Assembly (NCBI RefSeq): GCF_000739655.1
Contig: NZ_BATR01000051.1
Span: forward strand, 62,001 to 126,000
Source of the DNA: Verrucomicrobium sp. BvORR106
GTDB lineage: Bacteria; Verrucomicrobiota; Verrucomicrobiia; Verrucomicrobiales; Verrucomicrobiaceae
Length of the DNA: 64,000 nucleotides
Reading direction: 5' to 3'
Made by a program: the position numbers and the translations under genes. The notes below the pieces were generated by a model. It did not search any database. It saw only the letters and a program-made list of their open reading frames with translations, and had not been told where the DNA came from. The first letter of the stretch is position 1. Every line of letters starts with the position of its first letter. Positions 34,528 to 41,159 of this stretch are shown here, one piece after another.

Positions 34528-36405
34528 CTAGAACGGTTTGGCGACCGGCACAGCGAGGGGGTCCTTTTCCGAGAGGGTCTGGACGATGGTGGCCTCGAAG
34601 GTGTAGGAGAAGGAGAGCGAAGGATCGCGGGCCACATCAGCAGCGCTGGCGGCGGCGGTGTAACGGGCATTCCGGTTCTGCGTGAGGGTGATCCGGAACT
34701 GACGCTCGGCGCTGGGGGCGAAGCTGGTGTCTTGCGTGACCTCGGCGAGGCTGGCGAAGAAGGCGGTGAGTCCGCGCTGGCTGTTCAGGTTGTTGAGCAA
34801 GTCCAGCCCCTTGGCCTTGGCCAACCCCTTGAAGGTCCATTCCCGCTCCAGGCCGACCGCATCCTTCGTGGCGGCCGCGCCGCCTTGCTGCGGGCCCGAT
34901 GGCGTGGCGCTGTTTAATGAGTAACTGAAGGACTCCAGCCTCACCCCGGATTCCTCCGGGAAGAGCTGCAGGAGGAGCTCCACATTCGTCCAACCCTTGG
35001 AGCGGGGCAGGAGCAGGCGCTCCGTCACATTGATCTGCCTCTCCTCGGTGATCAGCTTGGCGTGATTGGCCTCGGTGAGCTTCACCTGCTCCGGCGTCAG
35101 GTGCCAGGAGGGGTGGTTCATCGCGGCGAACAGCGAGAAGGTGGTGTACCCTCCGAGGCCGATGAGAAGAAACCCGAGGATGTAAACAAACCAGGTGGAA
35201 AGCTTCAGCAGGCGGAGGTCCGCGAGGGAAGGGTAGAGGGCGTCCAGCTTTGCGGTGTGAAAGAAATTCTGCGAAGCCCAGCCGTCCCAGAGGTTCTTGA
35301 ACGTCTCGGTCTTGGACAGCGGCGATTGACCGCTGGTCACGGCTTGCACCATCTTGGGGTCGTAAAGCAGAAATTCCGGCCGATGGCCGGGGAGTGACTC
35401 CGTGGCGGGCAAGCTGCCCAGCTCCACCTTCCGGCAGTCGAGCTTCTGCCGTGAAAGGGAGTAGATTTCCAGATCCCGCATTCCTTCCTCAAGCGAGGTG
35501 GGGTTCGATGAAGCAATGATGATCTTGGGAGGAACGGGGCCGGACTCACCGGAGGCGACCAGCTCGGCGCCCACGGCGATGTTCCAAAGGAGGTCGCCGA
35601 AGCTGGCGGGCACCGTGTTGTTGCCGCGATGGGAAAGGCTTCGGGCGGATCGCAGCTCACCTGATGGGCTGAGCGCGAAAACGGCGGTGAACTTCAAGTA
35701 AGGCAGCACGATCAGGCAGCCACCGGAAAGCTCAGGCAGAGCCACGGCCATGGCGGCAAACGCTTCGGCTGGGGCGCTGGTGACAGAGACGCGCACCGGG
35801 AGGCGCAGTTGCTCACCGCTTTCTACCAGCCGGTTGAGAAAGGATTCACGCTGCCGGGGCAGGGCCATGGCTGCGGATCGCTGCTGGCCTACAGCCGCAC
35901 CCCAAAAGGGGAGGAGTCTCCAGGTAGTGGTATCCACTGAAACTTCCCGGTCCGCGAGCGTTTCCCTGGGAGAGTCCACCAGGTTGTACCGGATCAGTCC
36001 GAATTCGTCGGCAGAGTCCCCCGCGGAATCCGTGAAGGGGGCCACTTCTGCAAGGGAGAAGTCATCGGCCACATGGAGGATCACCCCCAGTGCCTTGGGG
36101 CGTGTCCCAAAGTACTCAGCCGAGAGCAGGTTCCCGAGCATTTCGGGCATGTTCTCGGCGGTGGTCAGGCTGGCCAGCGGCAGGGATGGTCCCTGGCGCC
36201 AGCGTCCTTCAGAACGGGAGAAGGTGGCGGAACACACCTCCCTCCCCCCGTCGAACCAGAGATGCCACTGAAAGGCAATCTCCCCAGGCTCTTTGTACCA
36301 GTTGCTGTCGGATGCCCGGCTCGTCTTGGACGCCACCATCCGAGCCTGGCGATAGACATCGGCAGGCTTGAGATCATAGGGGTCCGAGATGGTAGTGGCA
36401 GCCAC
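34528..36405 (-). CDS. PilM-PilN (GspL)-like fusion protein
   Basis: This 625-residue protein has a cytosolic N-terminal part of about 390 residues with actin-like/PilM features, a single membrane helix (STWFVYILGFLLIGLGGYTTF) and a periplasmic C-terminal part with a coiled coil and a ferredoxin-like domain (WTNVELLLQLFPEESGVRLE). The arrangement equals PilM plus PilN in one chain, as in GspL. It should link the cytosolic ATPase to the PilO-like protein encoded next. The N-terminal nucleotide-binding motifs are diverged, so ATP binding is uncertain. Its counterpart in Akkermansia is probably Amuc_1101. Confidence 0.75.
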   Translation of the reverse strand: MAATTISDPYDLKPADVYRQARMVASKTSRASDSNWYKEPGEIAFQWHLWFDGGREVCSATFSRSEGRWRQGPSLPLASLTTAENMPEMLGNLLSAEYFGTRPKALGVILHVADDFSLAEVAPFTDSAGDSADEFGLIRYNLVDSPRETLADREVSVDTTTWRLLPFWGAAVGQQRSAAMALPRQRESFLNRLVESGEQLRLPVRVSVTSAPAEAFAAMAVALPELSGGCLIVLPYLKFTAVFALSPSGELRSARSLSHRGNNTVPASFGDLLWNIAVGAELVASGESGPVPPKIIIASSNPTSLEEGMRDLEIYSLSRQKLDCRKVELGSLPATESLPGHRPEFLLYDPKMVQAVTSGQSPLSKTETFKNLWDGWASQNFFHTAKLDALYPSLADLRLLKLSTWFVYILGFLLIGLGGYTTFSLFAAMNHPSWHLTPEQVKLTEANHAKLITEERQINVTERLLLPRSKGWTNVELLLQLFPEESGVRLESFSYSLNSATPSGPQQGGAAATKDAVGLEREWTFKGLAKAKGLDLLNNLNSQRGLTAFFASLAEVTQDTSFAPSAERQFRITLTQNRNARYTAAASAADVARDPSLSFSYTFEATIVQTLSEKDPLAVPVAKPF

Positions 36406-36453
36406 GACAAATGGGGTGGAGAGCTCTGGGAGAGACTTCCAAGAGGCGGCTTT

Positions 36454-36861
36454 TTACCAGTCGGCGATAGTGCCAGCGACCAAGGCGTGGGTGGGAGGGC
36501 CCACCACGGCGCAGGTCGCGAAGGCCGAACCGATTGCGGGAACGGTACCGGTCACCGTCGGAAGGGAGCCGTCGCTGGGGCAAGGAGGAAGGGCCTCCAT
36601 GTAGCTTCCTGGAGCAGCGGCCGGCACCGCGTCACCCACGGCCAGGTTGTTGTAGTTGGCGTAGGAACGCACTGCCTTCTGGATCGTGGCGAGCTGCATT
36701 CTGCACTTGGCCTGATCAGCTCCTTTGCGGTAGGCACCGAGACCGAGGAAAACCACGGCGATGAGGCCCAGCAGAAGGGCGATAACCAAGCTAACTTCAA
36801 TCAGAGTGAAGCCAGCAGCGCGATTGAAACGACGGGTATTGTGGAGTTGATGGATTTTCAT
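36454..36861 (-). CDS. Major pilin-like prepilin, first gene of the minus-strand pilus operon
   Basis: This 135-residue protein has a 17-residue basic leader, cleavage site AAG|FTLIE with Glu at +5, and a long hydrophobic helix (VSLVIALLLGLIAVVFLGLG). The C-terminal domain has three Cys: one just after the helix (QAKCRMQL) and two near the C-terminus (LPPCPSDG and FATCAVVG), the last two plausibly a disulfide. It is the best candidate for the major pilin since it heads the operon behind a distinct promoter region and has its own 48-bp gap before the next gene. It would be cleaved and methylated by an unlinked prepilin peptidase. Confidence 0.85.
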   Translation of the reverse strand: MKIHQLHNTRRFNRAAGFTLIEVSLVIALLLGLIAVVFLGLGAYRKGADQAKCRMQLATIQKAVRSYANYNNLAVGDAVPAAAPGSYMEALPPCPSDGSLPTVTGTVPAIGSAFATCAVVGPPTHALVAGTIADW

Positions 36862-36876
36862 GGCGTTAGATTATTT

Positions 36877-37108
36877 GCAGCACGCCATAAATTATTTAGA
36901 AATTATAAAAAAAGCAATTTATCCGTGCTGCTTACAGATGTTCCAACTGCATGAAATAAATTCGCTTGACGCTCCAGCCCTTATATTTCTAGGAAGAAAT
37001 TTATATGCCGATGGTGGCATGATTAACAATTTTCTAGCCAGCGGTGGACAAAAATTGTCCAATTTTCGCCACGAAACCATGCAATTTCGGGCAAAAAAGG
37101 GCCCTTTT
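36877..37108 (-). promoter_or_regulatory. AT-rich promoter region with three palindromes upstream of the pilin operon
   Basis: The 276 bp between 36861 and 37138 are strongly AT-rich. An 8-bp inverted repeat (GCAGCACG 36877-36884, CGTGCTGC 36924-36931) brackets a TATAAT box at 36902-36907 (minus strand). A 7-bp inverted repeat with 3-nt spacer, TGGACAA/TTGTCCA, spans 37045-37061, and a perfect 14-bp palindrome AAAAGGGCCCTTTT lies at 37095-37108. No good -35 box is found for the TATAAT. These look like regulator sites or mRNA leader structure; the last may also end the gene at 37138-37626. Confidence 0.5.
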
Positions 37109-37137
37109 ATGACGGATTTTTCCGGATTTCGTGGAAA

Positions 37138-37626
37138 TTACAGATCCGACGGGAGTCCCACTCCTTCGAGCTCCTTGTTGGTCACGGACATCAACTTCCA
37201 GTCGGAAGGCTTCCATCCCTCCTTTTTCCAGGTGAAGACCCAGGGCTCCTGGATCTGGTTGACCTTCGTCATGACCATCTGGCTGGCACCCATGCCATTT
37301 CCTTCCATCCGCGCATGACCGCGGACCTTGACGATGGTGTCATTGGCGGAAACGTCCGTATCCTCCCACTTGATCTCCAGGATAAGAAAGCCTGCCATGA
37401 GATCACGGGCGAGATCCAGAGCTTCAGCGGGGCGGTTCCCCCATTGATCCTCATAGTTTTGGGAGAGGAAGGTGCCCGCGGTCTTCCAGTCGCGTTTGGA
37501 GGCGACCTTGAAGAGTTCCAGATGGCGGGCCTTGGCCTGCTTTTCAGCGGATTGCAGATAGGGCCAAGCCAGCCAGCCCAGGACGAGGACAGCAACAACG
37601 ACGGCGAGACGAATAATCAGACGCAT
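37138..37626 (-). CDS. Membrane-anchored hypothetical protein
   Basis: This 162-residue protein has one N-terminal membrane helix (LIIRLAVVVAVLVLGWLAWPYL) and an exposed alpha+beta domain whose pattern (helices, then strands with SANDTIVKVRGHARMEG) resembles NTF2/SnoaL-like folds. I do not recognise a specific family. It is transcribed toward the pilin operon, with a 276-bp gap that probably holds a separate promoter. A role in pilus function is possible from position only. Confidence 0.7.
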   Translation of the reverse strand: MRLIIRLAVVVAVLVLGWLAWPYLQSAEKQAKARHLELFKVASKRDWKTAGTFLSQNYEDQWGNRPAEALDLARDLMAGFLILEIKWEDTDVSANDTIVKVRGHARMEGNGMGASQMVMTKVNQIQEPWVFTWKKEGWKPSDWKLMSVTNKELEGVGLPSDL

Positions 37627-37728
37627 AGGTTTTTTTATTGGGGTTTGGGGTACCCCATTTCAACACGATCCCTGCCTGCATGGCAAAACCAATCGCAGGC
37701 CAGGGAGGGAATGCGTCATCTCAAAGGG

Positions 37729-38703
37729 CTACATCACCCTGTTGTTCAAGGGTTTGTCAGCAAGGTAGCGCTCCAGGTTGTCCAGGAAGTGCCGGAACAC
37801 CGTATGCAGCTCATCCTGATGCCCTCCGGCGATGTGCGGGGTGATGAAGCAGTTGGGCGACTCCCGGAGTGGGTGACCCTCGGGAAGCGGTTCGGGGTCG
37901 GTCACATCCAGCCAGGCCGCGGCGGGTTTGCCGGATTGCAGGGCCTTGGCGAGGGCGTCCTGGTTCACGGTCGTGCCACGCCCGATGTTGTAGAAGATGG
38001 CCCCCGCCTTCATCGCCGCGAAGTGGGCGGTGCCGAAGAGTTCGCGGGACTCGGCGTTTTCCGGCAGGATGTTGATGACGTGATCGGCCGCGGGCAGCTC
38101 CGACAGCAGAGCCTCGGGAGGGATGACGCGAATGCCTTCGTCACCTCGGGCACTACGCCGCATGGCGGTGATGGTCATGTCGAAAGGGACCAGCATCTTT
38201 ACGAGCTTGGCGGCGATGGCTCCGTACCCCGCAATGAGCACAGATTGCCCCTGGAGGCTGCGGCAGCCGTGGCGCAGCTCCATCCACTCAGCCCGGCCAT
38301 TGGGGAAGTGGGAGCCCAGAGATTGCGGAAGGAGACGGGCCTGGGCCAGCATGAACGCGAACACATGCTCCGCACAGGCCTGATCGTAGACGCTGGAGCT
38401 GTTCGTCACTGCCAGGCCCCGGGCCTGTGCCGCCGCGCGGAATTCAGGGGTGTCATAGCGGGTGAATCCTGCCGAGCTGACCTGGAGCCAGGACGCCTTG
38501 GGAGAGGCCAGAACGCCTTCCGTGCGTGGTTGTCCCAGGATGATGTCAGCCTCAGCCATGAGGGGATCGACCGGGGCCTCTGCCAGGACTGAGGCACCAG
38601 GCTGGGTTGGGAGGAGAAGCTGGTGCGGTTTGAGTTGCTCTTGGAACCAGGCCAGCACGTCCGCTGGGGCATTTATGTCGGTGAAGATCTTGAGGGGAGT
38701 CAT
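37729..38703 (-). CDS. D-2-hydroxyacid dehydrogenase (NAD)
   Basis: This 324-residue enzyme belongs to the D-isomer-specific 2-hydroxyacid dehydrogenase family. The Rossmann dinucleotide motif is VLIAGYGAIAAKLV, followed by HVINILPENAESREL, the Arg-containing NIGRGTTVNQDAL and the catalytic His in FITPHIAGGHQDE. It converts 2-oxo acids and D-2-hydroxyacids using NAD(P)H in the cytosol; glyoxylate/hydroxypyruvate reductase activity is common in the family. It starts 39 bp after lrgB on the same strand, so the substrate may be what LrgAB moves. Confidence 0.88.
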   Translation of the reverse strand: MTPLKIFTDINAPADVLAWFQEQLKPHQLLLPTQPGASVLAEAPVDPLMAEADIILGQPRTEGVLASPKASWLQVSSAGFTRYDTPEFRAAAQARGLAVTNSSSVYDQACAEHVFAFMLAQARLLPQSLGSHFPNGRAEWMELRHGCRSLQGQSVLIAGYGAIAAKLVKMLVPFDMTITAMRRSARGDEGIRVIPPEALLSELPAADHVINILPENAESRELFGTAHFAAMKAGAIFYNIGRGTTVNQDALAKALQSGKPAAAWLDVTDPEPLPEGHPLRESPNCFITPHIAGGHQDELHTVFRHFLDNLERYLADKPLNNRVM

Positions 38704-38742
38704 CAGGCTAAAGAAGGTGCAGTGAAACCAATACGATTGCGA

Positions 38743-39447
38743 TCAAGCGATACGGGGGAAGATTGCCAGGAGCACGGTGACTCCCACCACATTGAGCAGC
38801 CCCGCCATGATCATGATCACCCCGGCCACCGCCCCTTCTTCGCGGCCCAGTTCGTAGGCCTTGGCCGTGCCCGCGCCATGGGCACCCATGCCGAGCATGG
38901 CCCCGCGGGCAAAGGCCGTGCGCAGGGGCAGCCAGGAGATGAGCGCCTCACCCATCGCCGCGCCGAACAGCCCGGTTACGGCCACCAGGCACGCGGTGAG
39001 CTCTGGCATGCCGCCGATCTCGCGGGAAACCGCCTGGGCAAAGGGGGTGGTCACCGAGTGGGGGAGGAGGCTGGCCTGCCATTCCGGAGAGAAGTTGAGA
39101 ACCTTGGCCAGGAGCCAGGCGCTACCGAGTGCCAACAGGCTACCGAAAACCACCCCAACTGCCAGGGTGCCCCAGTGCTTGCGGATCAACTGCCGGTGCT
39201 CATGCACCACCACGGCAAAGGCCACGGTCGCGGGGCCGAGCAGGCTGCCCAGCCACCAGGTGCTGCGCAGGTACTCGCCATAAGGGATCCCAGTGAGCAG
39301 CAAGATGGCTCCGCAGCCCACCCAGGCGATCACCATGGGGGAGGTCCACCAGCGGGGAAGACGCTGGTAGAGCTGACGCCCACCCGCGTAGAGCCCCAGC
39401 GTCACCCCGGCCCAGAGGCCCGGAGAGAGGTCAATTTCCATCGGCAT
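38743..39447 (-). CDS. lrgB: LrgB family membrane protein
   Basis: This 234-residue polytopic protein matches LrgB: VAFAVVVHEHRQLIRKHW, the conserved LLPHSVTTPFAQAVSREIGG and AMLGMGAHGAGTAKAYELG. LrgB was first described as a murein hydrolase regulator, but homologues transport small organic acids (plastidic glycolate/glycerate transporter PLGG1; Bacillus PftAB takes up pyruvate). It overlaps lrgA by 17 nt. Confidence 0.92.
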   Translation of the reverse strand: MPMEIDLSPGLWAGVTLGLYAGGRQLYQRLPRWWTSPMVIAWVGCGAILLLTGIPYGEYLRSTWWLGSLLGPATVAFAVVVHEHRQLIRKHWGTLAVGVVFGSLLALGSAWLLAKVLNFSPEWQASLLPHSVTTPFAQAVSREIGGMPELTACLVAVTGLFGAAMGEALISWLPLRTAFARGAMLGMGAHGAGTAKAYELGREEGAVAGVIMIMAGLLNVVGVTVLLAIFPRIA

Positions 39448-39805
39448 GACGCAACCTCCATCTCAAGCTGGCCTCCACCACAAGGGCGGTTCCGATCATT
39501 ACCGTCAGCGTGCCCGCGATGGTCGCGAATACCAGTTTCAGGCCGTCGAAGCTCACCAGTTCCTTGTACTTCACCACGGCGAGCATGGCAGGGACGAAGA
39601 ACAGTGAGAGGTGCTTCAGCATGCCCGTGGAGCCGTGTTGCACCCAGGAAACGGGAATCCAGCGGAAGAGCAGGCAGATCAGGAGGGCAAAGAAACCCAG
39701 GACGCTGCCTGGCACCGGAAGGTGCAGTGCCTTGGCGACCATCTCGCCAGCCAGCCAGAAGGCCACGAGGACCAGACATTGCAGGAAGACGAGGGATTGG
39801 CGCAT
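39431..39805 (-). CDS. lrgA: LrgA/CidA family membrane protein
   Basis: This 124-residue, four-helix membrane protein shows the LrgA signature: LPVPGSVLGFFALLICLLF, then a stretch VQHGSTGMLKHLSLFFVPAM. It is the partner of LrgB; in fused plant homologues the two halves form one carrier. It is the first gene of an operon with lrgB and a hydroxyacid dehydrogenase, divergent from a LysR-type regulator 79 bp away. Confidence 0.9.
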   Translation of the reverse strand: MRQSLVFLQCLVLVAFWLAGEMVAKALHLPVPGSVLGFFALLICLLFRWIPVSWVQHGSTGMLKHLSLFFVPAMLAVVKYKELVSFDGLKLVFATIAGTLTVMIGTALVVEASLRWRLRHADGN

Positions 39806-39841
39806 CGCGGATCATCCTTCAACTCCGTGAATAGATGAAAT

Positions 39842-39866
39842 GAATCCATGGAATACTTTGGATTCC
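39842..39866. promoter_or_regulatory. LysR-type operator between lrgA and the regulator
   Basis: Nested inverted repeats GAATCC/GGATTC (39842-39847, 39860-39865) and GGAAT/ATTCC (39850-39854, 39862-39866) occupy the 79-bp divergent promoter region. Imperfect dyads of this size next to a LysR gene are the usual binding sites. Confidence 0.55.
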
Positions 39867-39884
39867 AGTTTAGAATATGAGGCG

Positions 39885-40787
39885 ATGGAATCACGAGCTT
39901 TGGCCGTCTTTGCAGAAGTGGTGCGGAAGAAGAGTTTCTCTGCAGCGGGCAAGGTCTTGGGGCTGACCCAGCCCACCATCAGCAAGGCGGTGCAGCAACT
40001 GGAGCACGATTGCGGGTGTCTCCTCTTCGACCGCCAGGGGAAGAAGTTCAGCCTGACCGCCGCGGGCGAAGTGGTGTACCAGCGCGCCCAAGTCATCCTC
40101 AAGGAACACGAACGCTTGCGGGACGAGCTGGCGGGGATTCATGGACTGGAGCGGGGGCACCTTCGGTTGGGGCTGCCCTCTTTGGGCAGCAGCTTGTTGT
40201 TTGCACCTCATGTGGCCAGCTTCCGACGGCAGCATCCGGGGATCGAGATTGAGCTCCACGAGCAGGGCAGCCTGCATCTCCAGGAGCGCGTGCGTGCCGG
40301 GGAGATTGAGGTGGGGGTGTCCTTGGGGCCGGTGCCAGAGGAGTTCGACTGGCAACCGGTGAGTGATGAGCCCCTGGTGGCGCTCTTGCCGGCCGGGCAT
40401 CCGCTGGAGTGCGAGCCCAGCTTGGAACTGGCGGATCTGAAGGACACGCCGTTTGTCCTTTTCGAGCCCGGCTTTTCCCTGAATGCGGTGATCCTCGATG
40501 CCTGCCGTCAGCGGGGCTTTGCTCCCGTGGAAGCGGCCCGGAGCGGGCACGTGGACTTCATTATCGCCCTGGTGGCGGCGGGACTGGGCGTGGCACTGCT
40601 CCCGAGATTGATCGTGGATTCTAGGGAACAACGCGTCTGCGCCGTGGTGCCGCTGCGTGATGAGGATTTGCGCTGGCGTCTGGGCCTGATCTGGAGACGG
40701 GGCGGGGACCTTTCGCCGGCGGCAAGACGGTGGCTGGAGGTGGTTCGAGAAGACTCCAGACTGCCAGACGCCAGACATCAGACCTGA
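39885..40787 (+). CDS. LysR family transcriptional regulator
   Basis: This 300-residue regulator has an N-terminal helix-turn-helix (FAEVVRKKSFSAAGKVLGLT then QPTISKAVQQLE) and a periplasmic-binding-type effector domain (LRLGLPSLGSSLLFAPHVAS onward). ATG 39885 gives the canonical short N-terminus; an in-frame ATG 45 bp earlier would add residues overlapping the operator. It is divergent from lrgA, as CidR/LrgR-type regulators are from their targets, and so probably controls the lrgAB-dehydrogenase operon in response to a small organic acid. Confidence 0.9.
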   Translation: MESRALAVFAEVVRKKSFSAAGKVLGLTQPTISKAVQQLEHDCGCLLFDRQGKKFSLTAAGEVVYQRAQVILKEHERLRDELAGIHGLERGHLRLGLPSLGSSLLFAPHVASFRRQHPGIEIELHEQGSLHLQERVRAGEIEVGVSLGPVPEEFDWQPVSDEPLVALLPAGHPLECEPSLELADLKDTPFVLFEPGFSLNAVILDACRQRGFAPVEAARSGHVDFIIALVAAGLGVALLPRLIVDSREQRVCAVVPLRDEDLRWRLGLIWRRGGDLSPAARRWLEVVREDSRLPDARHQT

Positions 40788-41159
40788 GCTGGCGCACCAG
40801 AGCCAGTGCGTCAGGGCGTCAGTGGGCAGTGCGTCAAGGTGTTGGGGCCGAAGCTGTATGGAGTCCAGGCTTCAGCCTGCGCGAATCTTCGAAGACGTCC
40901 AACGAAGCGGTCAGTAAAGGGAGTGAGGGGCATTCCTGTCCCGGTTCGAGGCAAGCGTCCCATGATGCCGCTCTTGGCCTGGCGGTTCGGAGCACCTGCT
41001 TCACAGGGCCGTGCGCTGGGACGTGCCACCGGTCCGGGTCTGGAAAGTCCCTGCCTCCTTTTGGTGATTTCTTTCTGCCTCGTCAGGAGACGCGCGACTG
41101 AACGGGGATGGAATCCCCTGCTCCTTTCTTGTGGTCGCGCGCCTCCTAGTCGGGTCAGG
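40788..41159. other. Intergenic region with palindromes; no gene
   Basis: No supported gene lies here. A 14-bp palindrome (CAGGCT TC AGCCTG) is at 40866-40879, similar to REP-type units. A long imperfect hairpin joins 41085-41098 (AGGAGACGCGCGAC) with 41134-41147 and holds an inner GGGGAT/ATCCCC stem at 41104-41118. The lysR gene and the esterase gene converge here, so the structure may end both transcripts. Confidence 0.55.
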
